Shown here: piece after piece, positions 27,050-33,492 of the stretch | Layout of the letters: every line of letters begins with the position of its first letter | Position numbering within the stretch: position 1 is the first letter of the stretch | Assembly: GCF_900100315.1 (NCBI RefSeq) | Contig: NZ_FNFF01000001.1 | Span: forward strand, 744,001-808,000 | Direction: 5' to 3' | From: Streptomyces indicus | GTDB lineage: Bacteria > Actinomycetota > Actinomycetes > Streptomycetales > Streptomycetaceae | DNA length: 64,000 nucleotides | The notes under the pieces: generated by a model | What the model saw: the letters and a program-made list of their open reading frames with translations, nothing else | Database searches by the model: none | What the model was told of the DNA's origin: nothing | Program-made: the position numbers and the translations under genes

Positions 27050-27068
27050 GACCCACCCCGGCAAGATG

Positions 27069-27223
27069 ACCAATTGGAAAGGTGACCAGTTGCTGATGGA
27101 GCAAGGTGGCATGGACCAATGAGGGCGTCAAGAGGTCTGTACCCGTGGGAAATTGGGCACACCGCGACGGCAAGCACTTACCACTCGGACCGATTGCCAC
27201 CCGACCACCCAAACCAACTGGTC
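27069..27223. promoter_or_regulatory. Divergent GntR/sugar-operon control region with ACCA-NN-TGGT sites
   Basis: Within the 194-bp gap there are ACCAATTGGA (27069-27078), ACCAGTTGCT (27085), ACCAAT (27115) and the perfect ACCA-AC-TGGT (27213-27222). Also present is AGAGGTCTGTACCCGT at 27131-27146, which agrees at 12 of 16 positions with the DasR box ACTGGTCTAGACCAGT. These half-sites fit binding by a HutC-type GntR regulator such as the one encoded next to them. Confidence 0.5.
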
Positions 27224-27243
27224 AGCTCTGGTAAGGTCCCCGC

Positions 27244-28068
27244 ATGGACGGTGAATCCTCAGGAGTGCTGAAACGGGACCGCGTACGGGAGTTCCTGCTC
27301 GAACTGGTCGAGTCGCGGCACCCGGGCGACGCGATCCCCTCCGAGCGCACCCTGTGCAGCCGGCTCGGCGTCTCCCGGCCGACCCTGCGCGCCGCGGTGG
27401 ACGAACTGGTGGCCACGGGCGTGCTCGTACGCGAACACGGCCGCGGCATGTTCGTGGCGCCGGAGAAGATCACGCAGGAGATGGTCTCGGACGATCACGC
27501 GCTCGCCCTGCCACAGGCCTCCGGCACCTGGTCCAGCCGGCTCCTGGAGTTCACCACGATGCCGGCGGGCGCCCGGGTGGGCCGCCGGCTGCGCATCTCC
27601 CCGGCCGCCGAGATCATGTACGTGGCGCGGCTGCGCATCGTCGACGAGGCGCCCATGGCCCTCGAATACCTGCACATCCCGGCCGAGTTGGTGCCGGGTC
27701 TGAGCGCCGAGGAGCTGGAGGGCGGCGATCTCTACGAGCATCTGCGCACCCAGCACGGGGTGCAGGTGCGCGACGCGGTCCAGTCGATCGAGCCGACGGT
27801 CACCAGCGAGGCCGAGTCCCGACTGCTCGACGTACCCGTGCTCTCCCCCGCCCTGCTCTTCGAGCGCCTGACCACGGACACGACGGGCCGGCACGTGGAG
27901 TACGTGCACTCCGTCTACCGGGGCGACCGCTACCGCATCGTCTCGCGCCTCACGCTCGGCGCCTCGGCCACCACCGCGGCCCACCACCCGGGCATGCCGC
28001 CGGACGGCCTGGGCTTCGGGGCGGCGGTGCGCTCGATGACGCGGGGGGATGTGCACGGGGTGGACTAG
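27244..28068 (+). CDS. GntR-family regulator, HutC/UTRA type
   Basis: Transcription factor of 274 aa. The winged-helix domain (about residues 8-78) contains PSERTLCSRLGVSRPTLRAAVDELVATGVLVREHGRGMFV. The UTRA ligand-binding domain (about 95-250) contains RLRIVDEAPMALEYLHIPAELVPGL. The divergent layout with the sugar ABC operon makes it that operon's likely sugar-phosphate-responsive repressor, comparable to DasR in architecture although not clearly DasR itself. ATG at 27244 with AAGG upstream. Confidence 0.9.
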   Translation: MDGESSGVLKRDRVREFLLELVESRHPGDAIPSERTLCSRLGVSRPTLRAAVDELVATGVLVREHGRGMFVAPEKITQEMVSDDHALALPQASGTWSSRLLEFTTMPAGARVGRRLRISPAAEIMYVARLRIVDEAPMALEYLHIPAELVPGLSAEELEGGDLYEHLRTQHGVQVRDAVQSIEPTVTSEAESRLLDVPVLSPALLFERLTTDTTGRHVEYVHSVYRGDRYRIVSRLTLGASATTAAHHPGMPPDGLGFGAAVRSMTRGDVHGVD

Positions 28069-28096
28069 TCCCGTGCACCCGGCGCTGAAGGCTGGT

Positions 28097-28987
28097 TCAG
28101 GAGCCCGAAGTGGTGATCATCGACATCAGCGCCCGGTGGGTGTCCTCGTCCGCCGCCGCCACAAGTCCCTTGCCGCCGCGGCCGATCGGCAGCCCGTCCA
28201 CTCCCGTGACCACGCACCCGGCGGCCCGGCACAGGGCGATCCCGGCGGCGAAGTGCACGCTCCCGGACAGGTCTCCGCCGTCCGTCACGTAGGCGGCGCG
28301 CTTCCCGGCCGCGACCCAGGCCAGGGCCAGTGAGGTCGAGAGGACGCGCGGGCGGAAGCGCGCCACGAAAGCGGGGTGGGCCAGCAGGTCGACCGCGCGG
28401 AAGGCGGGGGCGCTCGGGAAGGGCGGGTCCAGGTTGACGTCCACCAGGTGCGTGGCGGGCGTCGGGACGAGCGGGGTGACGGCGCTCCCTGTCGGGACAA
28501 GCGGAGTGTCGGCGTCCCCTGTCGTGGCGAGTGGAGTGTCGGCGTTGCCCGTCGGGACGAGCGGCGCTTCCCCGTCCCCGGTCCGGCACCACGCACGCCT
28601 GCCGTCCGTCGCGTACACCTCGCCCGTGAACGGGTCCGCCACCGCCGCCGCGCCCTCGCGCAGCGCCACGTTGACTCCCACGGCCAGGGTGCCGGAGGCG
28701 TAGTTGAGCGTGCCGCACAGCGGGTCCACCAGCCATTCGCGGCCGGAGCCCGCGGCGCCCTGGCGGCCGGTCTCCTCGCCGACGATGGCGTCCCCGGGGC
28801 GAGCCGTCCGCAGCAGGTCGAGGATCGCGCGCTCCGCCGCGAGGTCGGCGGCGGTGGCGAAGTCGCCCGCGCCCTTGTCGGTCCGGTCGAGGTCCTGGCC
28901 GTACATGCGCCGCACCACGTCGGCACCGGCACGGGCGGCGGCCACGGCCACCTCGGCGTCGTCGTGGTCCGCTGTCCAGTCGATCAT
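28097..28987 (-). CDS. Inositol-monophosphatase-like protein with altered metal ligands
   Basis: IMPase-superfamily protein of 296 aa. GEETG (Glu71, Glu72) and WLVDPLCGTLNYASG are clearly family motifs, but the usual D-P-x-D-G-T is D-P-L-C-G-T, with Cys91 replacing a metal-binding Asp. The usual W-D-x-A-A-G appears as S-V-H-F-A-A-G, with His245 replacing the third-site Asp. A four-fold 30-bp repeat inserts about 40 residues (PLVPTGNADT type) between the two halves. The protein may be a non-catalytic or altered-metal relative. It lies downstream of and convergent with the GntR gene (28-bp gap). Confidence 0.82.
   Translation of the reverse strand: MIDWTADHDDAEVAVAAARAGADVVRRMYGQDLDRTDKGAGDFATAADLAAERAILDLLRTARPGDAIVGEETGRQGAAGSGREWLVDPLCGTLNYASGTLAVGVNVALREGAAAVADPFTGEVYATDGRRAWCRTGDGEAPLVPTGNADTPLATTGDADTPLVPTGSAVTPLVPTPATHLVDVNLDPPFPSAPAFRAVDLLAHPAFVARFRPRVLSTSLALAWVAAGKRAAYVTDGGDLSGSVHFAAGIALCRAAGCVVTGVDGLPIGRGGKGLVAAADEDTHRALMSMITTSGS
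28461..28580 (-). repeat. Four 30-bp tandem repeats inside the IMPase-like gene
   Basis: Units start at 28461, 28491, 28521 and 28551, each beginning GTCGGGAC or a close variant. They encode ten-residue repeats such as GNADTPLATT, GDADTPLVPT and GSAVTPLVPT, forming an insertion between the N- and C-terminal parts of the fold. Confidence 0.9.
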
Positions 28988-29058
28988 GCCGTGCAGCGTA
29001 ACGGGGCCCTCGCGATCCGCCCCCCGGCGGACCCCAAGAGCCCCGTGTCCGCGTGGAG

Positions 29059-29979
29059 TTACGCGACGATCCAGTCGCTGGTGGCGATCACGGGCTCGAC
29101 GCCGTCGCGGTGGATGGTGCCCTCGATCAGGCCGTACATCCGGTCGGCCGCGAAGTACACCTCGTTGTCGTTCTTCAGCCCGAAGGGCTCCAGGTCGACG
29201 AGGAAGTGGTGCTTGTTGGGCAGGTTGAGCCGGACCTCGTTGACCTTCGGGCAGTGGTCGAGGACGCGCTCGGCCATCTGCGTCAGGGTCTGCTGAAGCG
29301 AGTAGCTGTACGTCTCGGCGAAGGCGTCCAGCATGTGCGTGCGCACCTTGGCGTACGAGCGGTCCCAGTCGAACTCCTCGTCCGCAGCGGCGGCCGCCGA
29401 GTAGGCCCAGCGCGAGGTGACCTTGGTGGCCAGGATGCGGTCGTACGCCTCCTGGAGGGTCGTGTACTTGTCCTTGATGTAGCCGTGGAACTCCGAGTTG
29501 GTCGAGTTCATCACGGTCAGGTCCTTCAGACCGGAGATCACCTGGAGCTTGCCGGTGTTCTCGCTGAAGGTGATCTGCGAGGTGCGCACCTCCTGGCCCT
29601 TGCGGACGAAGGAGTGCTGCTCCTTGCGCGTGGGGACCGGGATCCGCTCCCAGGAGTACTCCTCGATACGGATCTGCGCCTCGTGGATCGGCGCCTGCGA
29701 GGTCACGAAGTGCTTGGCGAGCAGGATGCCGAAGGCCTCCGGCGAGGAGATGCCGTGCTCCTTGGCGAAGGCGTAGACGGTGTTCTTCGTGGTGTCCGTC
29801 GGCAGGCAGTTGGCGTTGTCGCCGGTGAGGTGGACATCGCGGAACTCGCCGCGCAGCGCGACCGAGACGTTCAGGTCGCGGATCTCGTGCCAGGAGCCGT
29901 CGCTGCCCTTGCGGGTGACATGGACGATGCGGTTCTCGGCCTTGCCGTACTGGTTCTGCGCGAGTACGTGCTTGCTCAT
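29059..29979 (-). CDS. uox: Urate oxidase (factor-independent urate hydroxylase)
   Basis: Cofactor-free oxidase of 306 aa converting urate to 5-hydroxyisourate with O2. Characteristic stretches are NQYGKAENRIVHVTR (with the catalytic Lys), LTGDNANCLPTDTTKNTVYAFAKEHG, VISGLKDLTVMNSTNSEFHG and LPNKHHFLVDL. The ATG at 29979 matches the family start; the frame is open further upstream without homology. The usual partner genes (hydroxyisourate hydrolase, OHCU decarboxylase) are not adjacent here. A 291-bp upstream gap contains an 8-bp perfect hairpin at 30187-30208. Confidence 0.95.
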   Translation of the reverse strand: MSKHVLAQNQYGKAENRIVHVTRKGSDGSWHEIRDLNVSVALRGEFRDVHLTGDNANCLPTDTTKNTVYAFAKEHGISSPEAFGILLAKHFVTSQAPIHEAQIRIEEYSWERIPVPTRKEQHSFVRKGQEVRTSQITFSENTGKLQVISGLKDLTVMNSTNSEFHGYIKDKYTTLQEAYDRILATKVTSRWAYSAAAAADEEFDWDRSYAKVRTHMLDAFAETYSYSLQQTLTQMAERVLDHCPKVNEVRLNLPNKHHFLVDLEPFGLKNDNEVYFAADRMYGLIEGTIHRDGVEPVIATSDWIVA

Positions 29980-30186
29980 GTGGCTGACCCTTCGGGTACG
30001 TGGATACGTCGATCCCGTACGCCCGGCGTCCAGCGTCTGATCACGGCAGACGCTCCCCGCCGTCCGGCCCGCGCGCTGCCTGCGTCGGCGCGCTGCGGAC
30101 CGCCCCGGGCCTGACGTGCATCCCGGTCCGTCGGTGCCTACGGATTCGAACACGGCCCGTGCGCCGCCCGCAGGTAGTCGATCACC

Positions 30187-30208
30187 CAAGATCAGGACGG
30201 TGATCTTG
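30187..30208. terminator. Hairpin CAAGATCA-GGACGG-TGATCTTG between BNR and urate oxidase genes
   Basis: An 8-bp perfect stem with a 6-base loop in the gap between two same-strand genes. It lies 63 bp after the stop of the Asp-box gene, so it may end that transcript, or it may be an operator for urate oxidase. There is no U-tract. Confidence 0.4.
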
Positions 30209-30270
30209 TGCGGTCCGACATGGCGCGTGCCTGCCGGACCGCACTCCAACCCCCGCCCCGCGCCCGGGTC

Positions 30271-31410
30271 TTACGGCTCCAGGCGGGCGATCCGGCCCTT
30301 CTCGCCGGAGGCCCAGCACCCGAAGTCCTGGGCGCAGTCCACGGTGTCGAAGGAACCCTGGTCGAAGGCCCGCCACGTACGGCCGCCGTCGAAGGTGACA
30401 TCGGTGCCCGTCGGGCCGACCGCGAGCGCCACGGACTTCGTGTGCGGGAGCCAGGTCACGCCCGAGCGGTACGCGGGCACCGGCTCCGCCGAGGTCTGCC
30501 ACGTACGGCCGCCGTCGCGGCTGACCGCCGAGGCCTTGGGCGAGGCCTGGTCGGCCCGGTAGTCGCCGCCCACCGCGATGCCCTGCGCACGGGAGCGGAA
30601 GGCCAGGGCGAACACGCCCTTGGCCGGGTCGCCCGCGGGGATCGGGGTCTCGGCGGCCGTCCAGGTCAGGCCGCGGTCCGAGGAGTGCAGCACGCGCGCC
30701 GTGGCACCGCCGCCCGTCGCGAGCCACACGTCGGAGCGTCCGTGGCTGACCAGGCACTGCCCGCTCGCCGCGAACCCGGCCTCGCCGGGCTGCGCCGGCG
30801 GCATGCCCGCGCTGGGCAGCACCTTCCAGTTGCGGCCGCCGTCGCGCGTGGACAGGATCCGGTACTTGCCGTCCACGGGGTCGCTCATCGCGAGCCCGTT
30901 CTTCGTGTCGAAGAAGGTGAGGCAGTCGTAGAAGGCCCGGGGCTCGTCGTTGCGGAAAGCCTCGGTCCAGGTCGCTCCGCCGTCCTCGGTGCGGAACACC
31001 CGCGAGGCCTCGCCCTCACCGATGGCCAGGACCACGGCCCGCTTGCGGTCGAAGGCCTCGATGTCGCGGAACTCGAGCTCGCCCGCGCCGGGCGGCGACA
31101 CGTCCGCCCAGCTCGCGCCGCCGTCGGTGGTGCGCAGGACGGTCCCCTTGGATCCGGCCACCCACGCGGTGCTGCGGCTGACGGCGGCGAGCCCGCGGAA
31201 GCGCACCTCGGCCCCGCTCGGCTTGAGGTCCCAGCGCAGACTCTTCGTGTACGCGGACACGTCACCGGTGCCGTCCGCGCGCGCTCCCGGTGCCGCACCG
31301 CCGTCCGCGGCCGCCGGAGCCGGACCGCTCAGCACAGCGGCCACCGCCGCGACTGCGGCACCTGCCGCCACTCGACGCCGTGTACGCCTCGACTTCCCCA
31401 AAGCTGTCAT
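30271..31410 (-). CDS. Secreted Asp-box (BNR-repeat) beta-propeller protein
   Basis: Exported protein of 379 aa resembling Ycf48/photosystem-assembly-factor-like propellers annotated as oxidoreductases in Streptomyces. The ATG at 31410 opens a basic n-region (RRTRRRV) and a hydrophobic signal ending near AAADG. Six Asp-box motifs S/T-x-D-x-G-x-x-W are seen: TTDGGASW, TEDGGATW, TRDGGRNW, SSDRGLTW, SRDGGRTW and FDGGRTW, evenly spaced as in a seven-bladed propeller. No catalytic residues can be assigned. Function unknown; perhaps a cell-envelope binding protein. Confidence 0.82.
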   Translation of the reverse strand: MTALGKSRRTRRRVAAGAAVAAVAAVLSGPAPAAADGGAAPGARADGTGDVSAYTKSLRWDLKPSGAEVRFRGLAAVSRSTAWVAGSKGTVLRTTDGGASWADVSPPGAGELEFRDIEAFDRKRAVVLAIGEGEASRVFRTEDGGATWTEAFRNDEPRAFYDCLTFFDTKNGLAMSDPVDGKYRILSTRDGGRNWKVLPSAGMPPAQPGEAGFAASGQCLVSHGRSDVWLATGGGATARVLHSSDRGLTWTAAETPIPAGDPAKGVFALAFRSRAQGIAVGGDYRADQASPKASAVSRDGGRTWQTSAEPVPAYRSGVTWLPHTKSVALAVGPTGTDVTFDGGRTWRAFDQGSFDTVDCAQDFGCWASGEKGRIARLEP

Positions 31411-31742
31411 GCGCGGCGAAGCTAGCCGACGCGCCCCGGGGCGTCCAGAGGGCGCGGTGGCCTCAACCGCCCCCGGCGGCATCCGTGTTGGGGCCCGGGC
31501 GCGCGGCTCCGACCTGCGGCGTCAACGCGGCGCTGTCCCCCGCGCGGCGGTCGCGGCCCGGTGCGGGCACCCCTAGCGTGGCGCGCAGCCGGACCGCGCG
31601 ATGCGGCACGCGCCCCGATGTGGGTACCCCTGGCGTGGCGCGCGGTGACACACGTCACGGCCCGCCGCGTGCACGGATCGAGGGATTCCGCCGTCTATTC
31701 CAGTGCAGGCCCATCCAGCCAGCCGTCGTAAGGGAGCAAGGG
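31411..31742. promoter_or_regulatory. 332-bp gap upstream of ssg gene with direct repeat and Crp-like site
   Basis: Two diverged 32-bp copies of CCCGGTGCGGGCACCCCTAG-type sequence lie at 31557-31588 and 31614-31645 (57 bp apart). At 31645-31658 is GTGACACACGTCAC, which fits the Streptomyces Crp consensus GTG-N6-GNCAC exactly. No coding sequence is supported in the gap. Confidence 0.5.
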
Positions 31743-32159
31743 TTGACCACCGTCATCGAACAGGACGTCGAGGCCCGACTCGTCGCGGCCGCACCGCGGA
31801 TGCCCACCATCCCCGCGACGCTGGCCTATGACCGCAGCGACCCCTTCGCCGTGCGCATGACCTTCCCGGCGCCCGCCACCCTCGAAGGCGTGGAGGTCTC
31901 CTGGACCTTCGCCCGCGAGCTGCTCACCGCGGGCGTGGAGGAGCCGTCCGGAGACGGTGACGTGCGGGTGCGCCCGTACGGCTACGACCGGACCGTGCTC
32001 GAGTTCCACGCCCCCGAGGGCACGGCCATCGTGCATGTCCGCACGGGCGAGCTGCGCCGCTTCCTCAAGCGGTCCACGGCCCTGGTGCCGGCCGGCCGCG
32101 AGCACCTGCACCTGGACGTGGACCAGAACCTGGCGGAGCTCCTTGGCGGAGCCTGCTGA
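31743..32159 (+). CDS. SsgA-like sporulation/cell-division protein (SALP)
   Basis: Member of the SsgA-like family (138 aa) found only in morphologically complex actinomycetes, where it guides septation and spore-wall events. The pattern is clear: LAYDRSDPFAVRMTF, VSWTFARELLTAG, GDVRVRPYG, GELRRFLKRSTALVPAG and DVDQNLAELL. The TTG at 31743 is chosen because GGGAG precedes it and the resulting length equals that of other SALPs; no ATG lies near. Which SALP this is (SsgB-G) I cannot say. A Crp-like site lies about 85 bp upstream. Confidence 0.92.
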   Translation: MTTVIEQDVEARLVAAAPRMPTIPATLAYDRSDPFAVRMTFPAPATLEGVEVSWTFARELLTAGVEEPSGDGDVRVRPYGYDRTVLEFHAPEGTAIVHVRTGELRRFLKRSTALVPAGREHLHLDVDQNLAELLGGAC

Positions 32160-32261
32160 GGCGGACCGCCCCAGCCCGGAGGTACGTCCGGTCCGCCGCG
32201 ACGGAACAACTCGTCGAGCTCGGCTCGGCCGAAGAGCCGTGGAGCCCGTCGAACCGCCGCC

Positions 32262-33089
32262 TCAGCCGAACAGCTCGTTCAGCTCGCCGTACTCGATCGC
32301 GCCCGCCATGTGCGTGTAGCCGCCCGTGGTGAGCACCTCCTTCGCGGCCCGGCGCACCAGGCCGTGCACGGCCTCCGCGATCCGGCCGCCGACGCTCACC
32401 CGCGCGACCCCGGCCCCCGCGAACTCGCCCACCTCGGGCGCACCGGGCCCGGCAAGGACGTTCAGCGGCGCGTCGATCCCGTCGACCAGCTCCTTGACCA
32501 GCCCGAGGTCCACGACGCCGGGCACGAAGATCCCGTCGGCGCCCGCCTCCCGGTAGACCGCGGCCCTGCGCAGGGTCTCCGCGAGCCGCCCGCTCTCCTC
32601 GCCCGCCTGCCGCAGATACGTGTCGGTGCGCGCGTTGAGGAACAGCGGCACTCCGGCCTCGTCCGCGGCGGCCCGCGCGGCCGCGATCCGCTCGGCCATC
32701 TCCTCGGCCGGGCGCAGTCCGCCGTCCACCGAGTCCTCGAGGTTGACGCCGACCGCTCCCGCTCCGAATACGGCCCGTACGGTGGCGGCCACGTCCTCGG
32801 GGCGCTCGCCGTAGCCGCGCTCGATGTCGGCCGTGACCGGCAGCTCGACCGCCGCGGTGATCCTGCTGACTGCCTCGACCGCGCGCTCGCGCTCCAAATG
32901 GTCCCCGTCGGCGGCGCCCAGCTCCCAGGACACCCCGGAGCTGGTGGTCGCCAGGGCGGCGGCTCCGGCGTCCTGGACGATGCGGGCGGAGGGGATGTCC
33001 CAGACGTTGGCGAGGACGAGCGGACGTCCGGGGGTGTGCAGGGCGTGCAGGGCACGGGCCTTGGCGATGAGAGCGGCGGTGTTCGTCAT
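32262..33089 (-). CDS. Isocitrate lyase / PEP mutase family protein
   Basis: TIM-barrel lyase-type enzyme of 275 aa of the PEP-mutase/isocitrate-lyase superfamily. Seen are NVWDIPSARIVQDAGAAALATTSSG at the N-terminus, VTADIERGYG (metal-binding Asp), VGVNLEDSVDG (Glu) and FLNARTDTYL (Arg and Asp). These follow the carboxyphosphonoenolpyruvate mutase/methylisocitrate-lyase-like subgroup. The ATG at 33089 is preferred over an in-frame GTG at 33101. Actual substrate unknown; 2-methylisocitrate or oxaloacetate-type reactions are possible. Confidence 0.87.
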   Translation of the reverse strand: MTNTAALIAKARALHALHTPGRPLVLANVWDIPSARIVQDAGAAALATTSSGVSWELGAADGDHLERERAVEAVSRITAAVELPVTADIERGYGERPEDVAATVRAVFGAGAVGVNLEDSVDGGLRPAEEMAERIAAARAAADEAGVPLFLNARTDTYLRQAGEESGRLAETLRRAAVYREAGADGIFVPGVVDLGLVKELVDGIDAPLNVLAGPGAPEVGEFAGAGVARVSVGGRIAEAVHGLVRRAAKEVLTTGGYTHMAGAIEYGELNELFG

Positions 33090-33172
33090 GCCCCCACTCA
33101 ATCAAGCACCGGGCGGGGGACGCTGGCGAATTTCCGACATCGAGGCGCCGGTCCCTGCCCCCCGGTCACCAG

Positions 33173-33211
33173 AAAGATCGGTTGACAGTCCGAGCAGCGC
33201 CGTCTTACGGT
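33173..33211 (+). promoter_or_regulatory. Promoter of the ABC-F gene, WblC/WhiB7-like
   Basis: TTGACA (33182-33187), 18 bp, TACGGT (33206-33211) is a good sigma-HrdB promoter. Immediately upstream is AAAGATCGG, an AT-containing stretch a few bases before GGTTGACA. That is the layout of WhiB7/WblC-activated promoters in actinobacteria. The start would lie near 33218, giving a leader of about 275 nt. Confidence 0.65.
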
Positions 33212-33280
33212 GTAAGGGCTTCTGTTGCCGCCGATTGGAGAAGGACGTTGCTCGTCTGAGGTCCTGAGACACCGCGCCTG

Positions 33281-33328
33281 ATGCAGTGCCTGTGCACTGT
33301 GCGCGTCGTGTGCGACCTCGGCATGTGA
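33281..33328 (+). CDS. Upstream ORF (15 codons) in the ABC-F leader
   Basis: ATG at 33281 runs to TGA at 33326-33328 and encodes MQCLCTVRVVCDLGM. It lies wholly in the long leader of the ABC-F gene. No strong ribosome site is seen, so translation is unproven. Short leader peptides whose stalled ribosomes change leader folding are known for antibiotic-resistance ABC-F and erm genes; that comparison is inference. Confidence 0.4.
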   Translation: MQCLCTVRVVCDLGM

Positions 33329-33342
33329 GCCGTCCTCCTTGC

Positions 33343-33385
33343 GGAACAGGGCTTCTTTGTTGCCCCGGGACCTCCCTGAAGCCTT
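33343..33385 (+). promoter_or_regulatory. Mutually exclusive leader hairpins (possible attenuator)
   Basis: Hairpin A pairs GGAACA (33343-33348) with TGTTGCC (33358-33364, one bulge). Hairpin B pairs AGGGCTTC (33348-33355) with GAAGCCTT (33378-33385, one G-U). The left arm of B lies in the loop of A, so both cannot form together. They begin 15 nt after the upstream ORF stop. No U-tract follows B. Confidence 0.4.
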
Positions 33386-33492
33386 TCCTTCACGGACCGT
33401 CCCGCCGCCCCAGGACCTGTCTCCTGCGAGCTGTCGCCCGCGGTGTCTCGTACGTCGCCCGCCACCCACCGCGACCTCGAGAGGCAGCCCGT

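Noticed and set aside
22556..28068. Naming the sugar locus dasABC/dasR
   Set aside because: Architecture is similar, but the binding protein and GntR sequences cannot be assigned to Das proteins from sight, and a GH16-CBM3 gene is not part of the known das locus.
30145..30165. tRNA-like GGATTCGAAC element
   Set aside because: The T-stem does not pair and no acceptor or anticodon stem is present on either strand.
33286..33492. GTG at 33286 as start of the ABC-F gene
   Set aside because: It would translate the regulated leader; the added 69 residues resemble nothing in ABC-F proteins, and ATG 33493 has a ribosome site.
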